Below are positions 32,692 to 43,233 of a DNA stretch of 64,000 nucleotides, one piece after another. A program made the position numbers and the translations under genes. The stretch is from JAWKJY01 sp041393535 (GTDB taxonomy: Bacteria; Actinomycetota; Thermoleophilia; Gaiellales; Gaiellaceae). The stretch covers positions 310,001 to 374,000 of the forward strand of contig JAWKJY010000002.1 of the NCBI GenBank assembly GCA_041393535.1. The letters are read 5' to 3'. Position 1 is the first letter of the stretch; the number at the start of each line of letters is the position of its first letter. The notes below the pieces were generated by a model, which was given only the letters and a program-made list of their open reading frames with translations, ran no database searches and was not told the DNA's origin.

Positions 32692-33164
32692 CGTGCGCCC
32701 TCCTCCGTCCGGGCGCGCAGGCGACGGACCCCGGCGGACGCGGCCTGGCGGGCCGCCTCCTCGCTGGAGCCCACGAGCGCGCCGATCTCGCGATAGGTCA
32801 GGTCGAGCCCGTACCGGAGCACGACCGCCGCGCGCTCGCGCGGCGGCAGCCCGGCCGTGAGCTCGTCGACGCCCTCCAGCAGCCCGACCGCCTCGGCGGC
32901 CGCGGCCTCCTGCTCCGGCAGCGGCTCCGCCGGCCTGCGCCGCCGATGCGCGTCGACGACGACCCGGCCCGCGATCGCGTACAGCCAGGCCCGCAGCTCG
33001 TCGCCGTGGGCGAGCGACGGGTACCCGCGCAGGGCGCGCAGGAACGTCTCCTGGAACGCGTCCTCGGCCGCGGGGCGCCCGAGCCGCCGCTCAAGGAAGC
33101 GGAGGATCTCGTCGCGGTGGGCCAGGTAGAGGCGCTCGAAGGGAGGGATCGCGGGACGTGTCAT
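32688..33164 (-). CDS. ECF-type RNA polymerase sigma factor
   Basis: 158 residues from ATG 33164. Sigma region 2 is seen in FERLYLAHRDEILRFLERRLGRPAAEDAFQETFLRAL and LRAWLYAIAGRVVVDAHRRRR. Region 4 is LPPRERAAVVLRYGLDLTYREIGALVGSSEEAARQAASAGVRRLRAR. No anti-sigma factor gene is adjacent. Immediately upstream of ogt in the same operon. Confidence 0.92.
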   Translation of the reverse strand: MTRPAIPPFERLYLAHRDEILRFLERRLGRPAAEDAFQETFLRALRGYPSLAHGDELRAWLYAIAGRVVVDAHRRRRPAEPLPEQEAAAAEAVGLLEGVDELTAGLPPRERAAVVLRYGLDLTYREIGALVGSSEEAARQAASAGVRRLRARTEEGAR

Positions 33165-33190
33165 CGTGTGGTGGAACGCGGCGGGCGGCC

Positions 33191-33216
33191 GGAACGTGAG
33201 CTGCTCGTCCAGCGTA
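33191..33216 (+). promoter_or_regulatory. Possible ECF-type promoter for the PfkB kinase
   Basis: GGAAC (33191-33195), 17 nt, CGTA (33213-33216), about 56 nt before the kinase start. The form matches ECF sigma promoters, and an ECF gene starts only 27 nt away on the other strand. Short motif, so chance is possible. Confidence 0.3.
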
Positions 33217-33272
33217 GAAGGTCGGCACGCGAGGAAGGTGTAGACGGGGCGAGCGCGTACTCGGAGGATCCA

Positions 33273-34091
33273 GTGAGCGTCGCGGTCGTCGGGCACGTCG
33301 AGTGGGTGGAGTTCGTCCGCGTGGAGCGCCTGCCCCAGCAGGGCGAGATCCTCCAGGCGGGCGAGACCTGGGCGGAGGCCGCCGGCGGGGGCGGCGTCGC
33401 CGCCGTACAGCTCGCCCGCCTCGCCGGCGAGTCGACCCTCTACTGCGCGCTCGGCGACGACGCGATCGGGCACCGCGCGAAGGCGGAGCTCGAGGCGCTC
33501 GGCGTCCGCGTCGAGGCCGCCTGGCGGCCGGCGCCCCAGCGCCGCGGCATCACGTTCCTCGACGCGCGCCACGAGCGGACGATCGTGGTCATCGGCGAGA
33601 AGCACCACCCCCGGCGAGACGATCCGCTCGACTGGGACGCGCTCGCGACGGCCGAGGCGGTCTACCTCACCGCCGGCGAGCCGGACGCGATCCAGGCGGC
33701 CCGCCGCGCGGGCGTGCTCGTCTCGACGGCGCGCGAGCTCCCGATCCTGCAGCGCGCCGGCGTCGAGCTCGACGCCCTCGTGGCGAGCGGGGAGGACGCG
33801 GGCGAGCGCTACGCGCCCGGCGACCTCGACCCGCCGCCGCGCCTCGTCGTCACGACCTCGGGCGCGCTCGGGGGCTGGATGCAGCCAGGGGGGCCGTACG
33901 CCGCCGCGCCCCTTCCGGGGCCGGTCGAGGACGCGTACGGCGCAGGCGACTCCTTCGCTGCCGGGCTGACCTACGGACTGGGCCGCGGCTGGCCCGCCGA
34001 CGAGGCGGTCGCGCTCGCCGCGCGCCTCGGCGCCGAGGCCCTGACGCGCCGTGGGGCGCACGGGGGAGGGCCCGCGACGGGGCCGCCCTGA
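33273..34091 (+). CDS. PfkB/ribokinase-family carbohydrate kinase
   Basis: 272 residues from GTG 33273, GGAGGA 4 nt upstream. PfkB signatures: N-terminal VVGHVEWVEFVRVERLPQQGE, the GGGGVAAVQLARLAGESTLYCALGDDAIG motif, and the catalytic/ATP motif 2 DAYGAGDSFAAGLTYGLG with Asp as base. Slightly short for the family (~300). Phosphorylates a sugar or nucleoside; substrate unresolved. Divergent from the sigma factor gene. Confidence 0.9.
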   Translation: MSVAVVGHVEWVEFVRVERLPQQGEILQAGETWAEAAGGGGVAAVQLARLAGESTLYCALGDDAIGHRAKAELEALGVRVEAAWRPAPQRRGITFLDARHERTIVVIGEKHHPRRDDPLDWDALATAEAVYLTAGEPDAIQAARRAGVLVSTARELPILQRAGVELDALVASGEDAGERYAPGDLDPPPRLVVTTSGALGGWMQPGGPYAAAPLPGPVEDAYGAGDSFAAGLTYGLGRGWPADEAVALAARLGAEALTRRGAHGGGPATGPP

Positions 34092-34141
34092 CGGCGGCCT
34101 CCGGGGATCCCCCGGGACGGGGACCCGCCTCGCGCGCCTCC

Positions 34142-34190
34142 GTGGGGGGCGGTGGGGTTGAAAAGTGGGGGATAGTGGGGTACAGTGGGG
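34142..34190 (+). promoter_or_regulatory. mraZ promoter overlapped by MraZ-binding repeats
   Basis: Five GTGGGG boxes at 34142, 34152, 34165, 34175 and 34185; the last three have an exact 10-bp period. MraZ is known to bind TGGGN repeats with 10-bp spacing in its own promoter. TTGAAA (34158-34163), 17 nt, TACAGT (34181-34186) forms a good sigma-70 promoter inside the repeats, so MraZ autorepression of the dcw cluster is expected. Confidence 0.85.
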
Positions 34191-34217
34191 CACCGTGGAC
34201 GACGGTGGCACCCCCTC

Positions 34218-34649
34218 ATGCTGCTCGGCACCTACGAGCACGCCCTCGACGACAAGAACCGGCTCACGCTGCCGGCGCGCTTCCGCGACGCGTTCGCGGA
34301 GGGGGTCGTGGTGACGCGCGGCATGGACGGCTGCCTGACCGCGTTCCCGCGGGCCGGCTTCGACGCGTTCGTCGAGCAGCGGCTCGCGGGGCTCGACCCG
34401 TTCAGCCGGGAGGGGCGCCAGATGGCGCGGTTCGTCTACTCGGGAGCGTCCGAGCAGGAGCTCGACCGGCAGGGCCGCATCTCGCTGCCCCAGCCGCTGC
34501 TCGACCACGCCGGCCTGGCGAAGGACTGCGTCGTCACCGGCATCCGTGATCACGTCGAGATCTGGGATCGCGCCGCCTGGCGTGCACAGCTCGAGGAGGT
34601 GGAGAGGAATGCGGAACTCGTCGCCGAGCGCCTTGCAGCGCACGAGTGA
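34218..34649 (+). CDS. mraZ: Transcriptional regulator MraZ
   Basis: 143 residues from ATG 34218. Two SpoVT/AbrB-like halves: LLGTYEHALDDKNRLTLPARFRDAF with VVVTRGMDGCLTAFP, and SGASEQELDRQGRISLPQPLLDHAGL with VVTGIRDHVEIWDRAAW. First gene of the dcw cluster; ring-shaped DNA-binding autorepressor. Its own repeat boxes are directly upstream. The rsmH start lies 40 nt inside its 3' end. Confidence 0.97.
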   Translation: MLLGTYEHALDDKNRLTLPARFRDAFAEGVVVTRGMDGCLTAFPRAGFDAFVEQRLAGLDPFSREGRQMARFVYSGASEQELDRQGRISLPQPLLDHAGLAKDCVVTGIRDHVEIWDRAAWRAQLEEVERNAELVAERLAAHE

Positions 34650-35577
34650 TCACGTCCCGGTCCTCGCCGACGAGGTGCGCGCGCTCCTCGCGGTCGAGCC
34701 CGGTGACACGGTGATCGACGGCACCTTCGGCGCGGGCGGCCACTCGGCCCTGCTCGCCGCCGAGCTCGGGGGGCAGGGCAAGCTGATCGCGATCGACCGG
34801 GATCCCGGCGCCCGTGCCTTCTTCGACCGGTTCCAGCGGACGACCAGCGTCCAGACGCGCTTCCTGCGGGGCGAGTTCGACGTCGTCCTCGCCCAGCTCG
34901 CCCAGAACGACGTCAAGGCGGACGCGATCCTGCTCGACCTGGGCGTGTCGAGCATGCAGATCGACATCCCCGAGCGCGGCTTCTCCTACTCCGTCTCGGC
35001 GCCGCTCGACATGCGCATGGACCCGTCGGCGCCGACCTCGGCCCGCGAGCTCGTCAACGAGCTGCCCGAGCGCGAGCTCGCCGACCTCTTCCGCCGCTAC
35101 GGGGAGGAGCGCTTCGCGCGTCAGATCGCCCGGTCGATCTGCCGGCGCCGCGACGAGCGCCCGTACGAGGAGACCTGCGACCTCGTCGAGACGATCCGCG
35201 CGTCGGTGCCCGCGCCGCGGCGCTTCGGCGACGGGCATCCGGCGAAGCGCGTCTTCCAGGCGCTCCGGATCGCGGTGAACGACGAGCTCGGCTGCCTCGA
35301 GCGGGCGCTGCCGGCGGCGCTCGAGATGCTCCGTCCCGAGGGTCGGCTCGCGGTGATCAGCTTCCACTCGCTCGAGGATCGGATCGTCAAGCGCTTCCTC
35401 CAGCAGGAGGCCCGCGGGTGCATCTGCCCGCCGGAGCTGCCCGCCTGCGGGTGCGGCCGTACGCCGACGCTCCGCCTCGTGACGCGCAAGGCCGTCCGCC
35501 CGTCGCCACGCGAGATCGCGGACAACCCGCGCTCGTCCTCGGCGAAGCTGCGCGTGGCGCAGAAGGCCGAGGCATGA
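34609..35577 (+). CDS. rsmH: 16S rRNA (cytosine-1402-N4) methyltransferase RsmH (MraW)
   Basis: 322 residues from ATG 34609 after GGAGGTGGAGAGG. SAM-binding motif DTVIDGTFGAGGHSALL, ILLDLGVSSMQIDIPERGFSY, DMRMDP, the GHPAKRVFQALRIAVNDEL block and VISFHSLEDRIVKRF, plus a Cys cluster near the end (ARGCICPPELPACGCGR). Methylates N4 of C1402 in 16S rRNA. Overlaps mraZ by 41 nt; standard dcw order. Confidence 0.97.
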   Translation: MRNSSPSALQRTSDHVPVLADEVRALLAVEPGDTVIDGTFGAGGHSALLAAELGGQGKLIAIDRDPGARAFFDRFQRTTSVQTRFLRGEFDVVLAQLAQNDVKADAILLDLGVSSMQIDIPERGFSYSVSAPLDMRMDPSAPTSARELVNELPERELADLFRRYGEERFARQIARSICRRRDERPYEETCDLVETIRASVPAPRRFGDGHPAKRVFQALRIAVNDELGCLERALPAALEMLRPEGRLAVISFHSLEDRIVKRFLQQEARGCICPPELPACGCGRTPTLRLVTRKAVRPSPREIADNPRSSSAKLRVAQKAEA

Positions 35578-35596
35578 GCCGGAGGGTGCGCTAGCC

Positions 35597-36035
35597 GTGT
35601 CCGCCGTCGCCGGACGTGCGCCCGTCCGTGCGCCGGGGCCGGAGCGGCCGCGTCGCAACCGCGACCTCTCCGTCGCGAAGGAGCCGCGTGCCGCGCGCCG
35701 CGCGGGCGCCGACCGCCGCAGCCGCCCGCGGATCGCGCAGGCCATCCTCGGCATCGTCGCGCTCGGCGCGCCTCCTCTCGGGCATCGTCGTCGTGAACCT
35801 CGCCGCGCTCAACGAGCGCGTCCGGTCGGACGACCTCGACCAGCGCATACAGCAGGTGCGCGACGAGCAGTCCCAGCTCCAGGCCGAGCTGGCCGAGCGT
35901 GCCGGTGTCGGTCGCGTGCAGGGCAAGGCGACGCGCGAGCTGGGCCTCGTCGCGCCGGAGGAGCGCGCGTACGTGAAGCTGCCGACGCGTCGGAGCAAGC
36001 CAGCCGCCGAGCAGGACGCCGAGCCGACGCCGTGA
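35597..36035 (+). CDS. ftsL: Cell division protein FtsL, frameshifted
   Basis: Start GTG 35597 after GGAGGGTG. The first frame gives a basic N-terminus and RIAQAILGIVALGA; the frame then must shift by one base at ~35769 (an extra C in GCGCCTCCTC) to continue LLSGIVVVNLAALNERVRSDDLDQRIQQVRDEQSQLQAELAER. Corrected, it is ~145 residues with one 27-residue membrane helix and a periplasmic coiled coil, exactly as in FtsL. Uncorrected, neither frame has a full helix. Bridges FtsB/FtsQ and FtsI at the septum. Overlaps ftsI by 4 nt. Confidence 0.85.
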
Positions 36036-37719
36036 CCGCGCGGATCTCGAACCGGCGCATCCGGCTGCTCGTCCTCGTCTTCGCGGCGCTGCTGCTGCTC
36101 GCCCTGCTGCGCGCCGCGTGGCTCCAGGCCGTCCGCTCGCCGTCCCTGACGGCGCAGGCGACGAGCCAGCAGCAGGTCGAGCGGACGATCCCGCCGCGCC
36201 GGGGCACGATCTACGACACGAAGGGTCGGGTGCTCGCGATCGGCGAGAAGGCCGTGACCGTGTATGCGAACCCGCGGCAGATCCGGGCGCCGGGCGAGGT
36301 CGCGCGGGTCGTCGCCGCGGACCTGAAGCTGCCCGAGGACGAGGTGCTCGCGAAGCTCCGCGACCGCTCGAAGGGCTTCGTCTACCTGGGGCGCAAGCTC
36401 GATCCCGACCTCGCCGGCAAGCTCGCGGAGCGCGACATCGTCGGGATCGGCTTCCAGGACGAGGAGCGCCGGCTCTACCCGCAGCGGGCGGTCGCCGCCG
36501 AGATCGTCGGCTACGCCGGGACGGACAACAACGGCCTGGCGGGCATCGAGTTCGGCCTCGACGGCCAGCTCGCGGGCAAGCCCGGCACCGAGACGACGAT
36601 CCAGGATCCGGCCGGCCAGACGCTCGAGGTCGTCTCCTCGACGCCCGTCGTGAACGGGCGCGACGTCTACCTGACGATCGACCACCGGATCCAGGCGTAC
36701 GTCGAGCGGGTCCTTGCGGGAGACGCGAGCCGCCTGGGGCGCGAAGGCCGCGACGGCGATCGTCCTCGAGCCGCAGACGGGCCAGGTGCTCGCGATGGCG
36801 AGCGAGCCGGGCTTCGACGCGAACCGCTTCTCGAGCGCGTCGCCCGACGCGACGCGTAACCGCGGCGTCACCGACACGTACGAGCCCGGCTCGACGTTCA
36901 AGGTGCTGACGGTCGGCGCCGCGCTTGAGGAGCGCCTCGTCAAGCCGTCGACGAGCTTCGTCGTCCCGGACGAGATCCAGGTCTCGGACCGGGTCATCCA
37001 CGACGCCGAGACGCACCCGACGGTGGACATGACCGTCGCGGAGATCCTCTCGCACTCGTCGAACGTCGGCACGATCCAGATCGCGCAGCGGCTCGGCGAG
37101 GACTCGCTGGCCGACTGGATCGACCGGTTCGGGTTCGGCCGCGAGACGGGCGTCGAGTTCCCGGGCGAGACGCGGGGCATCGTCCTGCCACGCGAGCGCT
37201 GGTCGGGCTCCACGATCGGCAACGTCCCGATCGGCCAGGGCATCGCGACGACGCCGATCCAGATGGCGGCGATGTTCGGCGCGATCGCGAACGACGGCGT
37301 CTGGGTCCAGCCGCACCTCGTCGAGCGCGTCGGCGCCCGCCGGATCGCGGCCGAGGAGCGAGCGGCGCCGCGTGTTCTCGGTGAAGACCGCGCGGACGCT
37401 TCGCGCGATGCTCGGGAACGTCGTCTCGAGCGGCACCGGCGACCGGGCCGTCGTGCCCGGCTACCGGGTCGCGGGCAAGACGGGCACCGCGTCGAAGGTC
37501 GACCCGGACGGCACGTACTCACGCTCGCGCTACGTCGCCTCGTTCATCGGGATGGCGCCGGCGCGCCACCCACGCGTCGTGATCCTCGTCTCGGTCGACG
37601 AGCCGCGCGGGGCGATCTTCGGCGGCAAGGTTGCCGCGCCGGCGTTCTCGAAGATCGCGGGCTTCGCGCTGCAGTACCTCGAGGTGCCGCCCGACCAGTC
37701 CGCCGCGGATCCCGGCTAG
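36032..37719 (+). CDS. ftsI: Septal peptidoglycan transpeptidase FtsI (PBP3), with two frameshifts
   Basis: Start GTG 36032. Membrane helix (RLLVLVFAALLLLALLRAAWL), PBP dimerisation domain (VERTIPPRRGTIYDTKGRVLA) and a transpeptidase domain with SxxK in PGSTFKVLTV, SxN in SHSSNVGTIQ and KTG in VAGKTGTASKV. The frame is broken twice, each time by one apparent extra base: near 36719 (GCGGGAGAC read as GCGGAGAC) and near 37364 (GCGCCGCGTG read as GCGCGCGTG). Removing both gives ~561 residues, normal for FtsI. All three catalytic motifs are present, so sequencing errors are likelier than loss of this essential enzyme. Confidence 0.9.
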
Positions 37720-37947
37720 GGCGGGCTCCCGGCCCGTGCGGCAGGTGCGTCGGCCCGGCGCCGTGCGGCCAGGCCTTGCCCCGAGCGGGCCGTGTGGCGC
37801 CGCGGTCGAGCGGAGGCAGCCATGGCCTCTCCGGCCGCACCTCTCCAGGCCTCGTCCCTCTCGGACGTGCCGCTTGAGGTCATGTCCCGTACGGCCATGT
37901 CCTCCACCCGGAGTCCCGCCCTTGGGTGGGGGGTCCACGTGCCTCCG
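37720..37947 (-). ncRNA. Candidate structured small RNA, copy C (antisense side of the ftsI-murE gap)
   Basis: Predicted reverse-strand transcript starting ~37947 after the copy C promoter. Carries the core GGAGGCACGTGGA (37945-37933), the CCCACCC-AA-GGGCGGG hairpin, then GACATGGCC / GGGACATGACC segments like copies A and D. GTG at 37938 opens a frame beginning VDPPPKGGTPGGG that runs into ftsI antisense, probably fortuitous. The 3' end is undefined. Confidence 0.4.
37757..37801 (+). terminator. Hairpin downstream of ftsI
   Basis: A 14-bp stem, 37757-37770 with 37788-37801, including three G-U pairs on the + strand RNA and a 17-nt loop. A weak candidate terminator for the mraZ-ftsI transcript; murE has its own promoter. 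Confidence 0.4.
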
Positions 37948-37953
37948 CCTTCG

Positions 37954-38011
37954 AGGCTAGCGCCGGGAGGCGCGTGGGTGTGAAGCCGGAGTGCGTCGAT
38001 TGCGTGTCGAT
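37954..38011 (-). promoter_or_regulatory. Dispersed promoter element, copy C
   Basis: On the reverse strand: ATCGACAC (38011-38004) and ATCGACGC (38000-37993), 11-bp period, then exactly 33 nt to TAGCCT (37959-37954). The CGTGAC hexamer of the other copies is not conserved here. Confidence 0.55.
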
Positions 38012-38142
38012 CGCTCCACCGCGGCCCGGCCGGCGCGCATTGGCGGCGGGCGACGATCGAGGTGTCCTATCGGACACGGTTCTGCCTGCAAAGCGGCATC
38101 TTTCTCGGGCACCTGGACCCGGGGCGCGCCGACCCACGCTGC

Positions 38143-38156
38143 TAGAATCGGCCCCC
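38143..38156 (+). promoter_or_regulatory. murE -10 box (leaderless start)
   Basis: TAGAAT at 38143-38148 is the best -10 in this gap and ends 8 nt before the first MurE codon at 38157. The rest of 38012-38142 shows no recognisable element. Confidence 0.45.
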
Positions 38157-39616
<1,460 letters not shown>

Positions 39617-39620
<4 letters not shown>

Positions 39621-40948
39621 TCGAGCTGTCCCTGGCCGAGGTCGCGCGCCTCGCCCCGGGGCGCCTGGCGGCGGCGCCGGGGGCCGACCGGGTCGGCGGC
39701 GTCGAGATTGACTCCCGCCGGGTCTCGCCCGGCGACCTGTTCGTCGCGATCCGCGGCGGCGTCGCGTTCGTCGAGGCCGCGCTCGCCGCCGGCGCGGCGG
39801 CCGCCGTCGTGCCGGACGACCCCCACGCGGCCCTCGCCGCGCTCGGCTCGGCCGTCCGCCGCCGCTCCCGGGCGCGCATCGTCGCGATCACCGGCTCGAT
39901 GGGGAAGACGACGACGAAGGACGTCCTCGCGGCCCTGTGCCGGCCGCACGTCGAGACGGTCGCGGCCGAGGGCAGCCACAACAACGAGATCGGCCTCCCG
40001 CTGACCCTGACGCGGCTGACGCCGACGAGCGAGATCGCCGTGGTGGAGATGGGCATGCGCGGGCTCGGCCAGATCGCCGAGCTCTGCGCGATCGCCGAGC
40101 CCGACGTCGCGGTGATCACGAACGTCGGACCGGTCCACCTCGAGCTGCTGGGGACGATGGAGCGGATCGCGCAGGCGAAGGCCGAGATCCTGCAGGGCGT
40201 CCGCCCCGGCGGGACCGTGATCGTGCCCGCGGGCGAGCCGCTGCTCGAGGCCCACTTGCCGGCCGACGGCGTCCGGGTCGTGCGCGTCGGCGAGGGCGGC
40301 GACGTCTCCCTGCGGGCGTTCGAGCCCGGATCGCCGAACGCTCGACTCGAGGTCCAGGCTCACGGGCGTACCCTCGAGCTGAGGCTGAGCGTTCGCTCGC
40401 GGCACGCGGCCCTGAACGCGCTCTCGGCCATCGCCGCCTACGAGGCGCTCGGCCTGCCGCTCGACCGGATCGGCGCCGGCGCGGCCGACGTCCGGCTCTC
40501 GCGCTGGCGCGACGAGGAGATCCCGCTCGCCGACGGCGGCCTGCTGCTCGCCGACTGCTACAACGCGAACCCCCAGTCGATCCGCGCGGCGCTCGCGCAC
40601 CTCGACAGCCTGGCCCACGGGCGGCGGCGGGTCGTGGTGCTCGGCGACATGCTCGAGCTCGGCCCCGACGCGCCCTCGTTCCATCGCCAGCTCGGCGAGG
40701 AGGTCGTCCGGACGGGGGCGGCGGTGCTCGTCGGCGTGGGCGAGCTCGCGCGCCACTACCTCGACGGGGCCGAGCGGGAGCTCCGCGGCGCGAGCGCGCG
40801 CCCTGCGCTCGATTGGGCGCCCGACGCGGACGTCGCACGCGACCGCGTCCGGGCGCACCTCGCGCCGGGCGACGCGATCCTCGTCAAGGGCTCGCGGGGG
40901 ATCCGGCTCGAGACGCTCGTCGAGGCGATCGCGGCGGGGCAGGAGTAG
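39617..40948 (+). CDS. murF: UDP-MurNAc-tripeptide--D-Ala-D-Ala ligase MurF
   Basis: 443 residues from ATG 39617 (ATGA overlap with murE). P-loop in AITGSMGKTTTKDVLAAL, SHNNEIGLPLTLTRL, VVEMGMRGLGQIAELC, ITNVGPVHLELLGTMERIAQAKAEIL and the C-terminal DCYNANPQSIRAAL. ATP-dependent addition of D-Ala-D-Ala to the UDP-MurNAc tripeptide in the cytoplasm. Confidence 0.97.
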
Positions 40949-40956
40949 GGGCGCGC

Positions 40957-41964
40957 GTGGTCGAGGTCCTGCTCTCGGGCATCGTCGCGATGGTCATCTC
41001 GATCGTCGCGGGCCCCCGCTTCATCGAGTTCCTGCGCCAGAACGAGTTCGGGCAGCAGATCCGCGACGAGGGGCCGCAGGCGCACCAGACCAAGAAGGGG
41101 ACGCCCACGATGGGCGGCCTCCTGATCATGGTCTCGATGGCGATCCCGTTCCTGATCTTCTCCAGCCGCTCGCTCGAGTCGCTGACCGTGTTCTTCGTCA
41201 CGCTCGGCTGCGCCGCGATCGGGTTCGTCGACGACTGGACGAAGCTGACCCGGAAGCGCTCGCTCGGCCTGAACGGCCGCTGGAAGCTCGTCGGTCTCGC
41301 GGTGATCACCGCGGTCGTCGCCGTCGTGACGTACGAGCGCGGCTTCGACACGAGCATCTACCTGCCGCTGCTCGACGTCGACCTGCCGCTCTCGTGGTTC
41401 TGGTACGCGTTCCTCTTCGTCATCATCGCGGGCGCCGCGAACGGCGTGAACCTGACGGACGGCCTCGACGGGCTCGCCGCCGGGACGGTGACGATCTCGC
41501 TGTTCACCTACACGGCGATCGGGACGGTCGCCTGGATCGTCGAGCGGCGCGTCAACCAGCCGGGCCAAACCGACCTCGACCTCGCGATCCTCGGCGCCGC
41601 GCTGATCGGCGGCTGCATCGGGTTCCTCTGGTACAACGCCTTCCCCGCGCAGGTCTTCATGGGCGACACGGGCTCGATGGGCCTCGGCGGCGCGCTCGCG
41701 GCGTTCGCGATCATGACGAAGACCGAGGTGCTGCTGCTCCTGATCGGCGGCGTCTTCCTGATCGAGGCCCTGTCGGTGATCATCCAGGTCGTCTCGTTCA
41801 AGCGCTTCGGCCGGCGCGTCTTCCTGATGGCGCCGATCCACCACCACTTCGAGATGAAGGCCTGGTCCGAGGCGCGGATCATGGTGCGCTTCTGGATCCT
41901 CGCGGTCATCCTCTGCGCGGTCGCCTTCGTCCTCTACTACCGCTACCAGTCGCGGTTCGGCTAG
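40957..41964 (+). CDS. mraY: Phospho-N-acetylmuramoyl-pentapeptide transferase MraY
   Basis: 335 residues from GTG 40957 with AGGAG ~10 nt upstream. Ten membrane helices; HQTKKGTPTMGGLLI, the Asp pair in GFVDDWTKLT, NGVNLTDGLDGLAAG, MGDTGSMGLGG and the histidine motif APIHHHFEMKAW. Transfers phospho-MurNAc-pentapeptide to undecaprenyl phosphate to give lipid I. Confidence 0.97.
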   Translation: MVEVLLSGIVAMVISIVAGPRFIEFLRQNEFGQQIRDEGPQAHQTKKGTPTMGGLLIMVSMAIPFLIFSSRSLESLTVFFVTLGCAAIGFVDDWTKLTRKRSLGLNGRWKLVGLAVITAVVAVVTYERGFDTSIYLPLLDVDLPLSWFWYAFLFVIIAGAANGVNLTDGLDGLAAGTVTISLFTYTAIGTVAWIVERRVNQPGQTDLDLAILGAALIGGCIGFLWYNAFPAQVFMGDTGSMGLGGALAAFAIMTKTEVLLLLIGGVFLIEALSVIIQVVSFKRFGRRVFLMAPIHHHFEMKAWSEARIMVRFWILAVILCAVAFVLYYRYQSRFG

Positions 41965-41969
41965 GCGTC

Positions 41970-43226
41970 GTGCTCGGCGAGCTTCCTCCGGGCAGTGCCC
42001 TGGTGCTCGGCCTCGCACGCTCGGGCCGCGCGGCCGCGCTCGCGCTGCGCGCCGCCGGCGTCGAGGTCGTCGCGGTCGACCGTGCGGCCGTGCTCGCGGA
42101 CGACCTCCGCGCCGCCGGGATCGAGCCGGTCGTCGGAGACGACGACCCCGCGCTGCTCGACGGCTGCGGCCTGCTCGTCAAGAGCCCGGGGGTGCCGCCG
42201 CACGCGCCGCTCGTCCTCGCGGCGCGCGGACGGGGGATCCCGGTCTGGAGCGAGGTCGAGCTCGGCTTCCGGCTGCTCGACGGGCCGCCGCTCGTCGGCG
42301 TGACGGGCACGAACGGGAAGACGACGACCACCGAGCTGCTCGGCGCGATCCTGCGCGCGGCCGGCCGCCCCGTGGAGGTCGCCGGGAACGTCGGGCGGCC
42401 GCTCTGCTCGCTGGTCGGGGCGCTCGCGCAGGGGGCCTGGGTCGTGTGCGAGCTGTCGAGCTTCCAGCTCGAGGACGTCGAGCTGCTGCGCCCGCGGGTC
42501 GCCGTGCTGCTCAACCTGACGCCCGACCACCTCGACCGGCACGGGACGGTCGAGGCCTACCGGGCCGCGAAGCTGCGGCTGTTCGAGCGGATGGGCCCCG
42601 GGGACGTCGCGGTGGTGCCGGCCGGCTTCGGCCCGCTGCCGGGAGCGGCGCGGCGCGTCGCGTTCAGCGCGACCGACGAGCTGCCGGCCGAGCCCCGGAT
42701 CCCCGGCGCCCACAACCGCGAGAACGCCGCCGCCGCGACCGCGGCCGCCCGCGCCGCGGGCGTGCCGGACGCTGCGATCGCCGAGGCGCTGCGGACGTTC
42801 GCCGGCGTCGAGCACCGGCTGGAGCGCGTCGCCGAGGTGCGCGGCGTGCAGTACGTCAACGACTCGAAGGCGACGAACCCGGACTCGGCCGAGCGCGGCC
42901 TCGCCGCCTACCCCGGCGCGCGGGTGATCCTCGGCGGCAGCCGCAAGGGCACGCCGTTCGAGGGTCTCGCCCGCGTCGCGCGTGAGACCGGCGTGCTGCG
43001 GGCGTACCTGATCGGCGACTCGGCGCCGCTCCTCGCCGAGGCGCTGGCCGCGGCGGGCGTCCCCTTCGAGCAGGCGGGCGACCTGGCGACCGCGGTCGAG
43101 CGGGCGGCCGCGGACGCGCAGCCCGGCGAGGTCGTCCTGCTCTCGCCGGCGTGTGCGAGCTACGACCAGTTCGCGAACTTCGAGCAGCGCGGCGCGCGTT
43201 TCCGCGAGCTGGTCGCCGCGCTCTGA
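41970..43226 (+). CDS. murD: UDP-MurNAc-L-Ala--D-Glu ligase MurD
   Basis: 418 residues from GTG 41970, 5 nt after mraY. N-terminal Rossmann-like uridine-binding domain (ALVLGLARSGRAAALALRAAG), P-loop GVTGTNGKTTTTELLGAIL, GNVGRPLCSLV, CELSSFQLED, LTPDHLDRHGTVEAYRAAKLRLF, HNRENAAAATAAA, and the C-terminal VQYVNDSKATNPDSAERGL and LLSPACASYDQFANFEQRG blocks. Its stop is 7 nt from the convergent ankyrin gene. Confidence 0.97.
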   Translation: MLGELPPGSALVLGLARSGRAAALALRAAGVEVVAVDRAAVLADDLRAAGIEPVVGDDDPALLDGCGLLVKSPGVPPHAPLVLAARGRGIPVWSEVELGFRLLDGPPLVGVTGTNGKTTTTELLGAILRAAGRPVEVAGNVGRPLCSLVGALAQGAWVVCELSSFQLEDVELLRPRVAVLLNLTPDHLDRHGTVEAYRAAKLRLFERMGPGDVAVVPAGFGPLPGAARRVAFSATDELPAEPRIPGAHNRENAAAATAAARAAGVPDAAIAEALRTFAGVEHRLERVAEVRGVQYVNDSKATNPDSAERGLAAYPGARVILGGSRKGTPFEGLARVARETGVLRAYLIGDSAPLLAEALAAAGVPFEQAGDLATAVERAAADAQPGEVVLLSPACASYDQFANFEQRGARFRELVAAL

Positions 43227-43233
43227 CGCCCCG

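Noticed and set aside
36700..37380. Programmed ribosomal frameshifting in ftsI
   Set aside because: The two sites have different contexts, no slippery heptamer and no obvious pseudoknot. Similar indels occur in unrelated genes of the window, so errors are simpler.
37519..37938. 139-codon reverse frame starting VDPPPKGGTPGGG opposite the ftsI end
   Set aside because: Similar first residues occur in copies B and D, but copy A lacks the start codon and the sequences diverge after about eight residues. The conservation looks like that of the RNA/DNA element. I kept the RNA interpretation and only mention the micro-ORFs.
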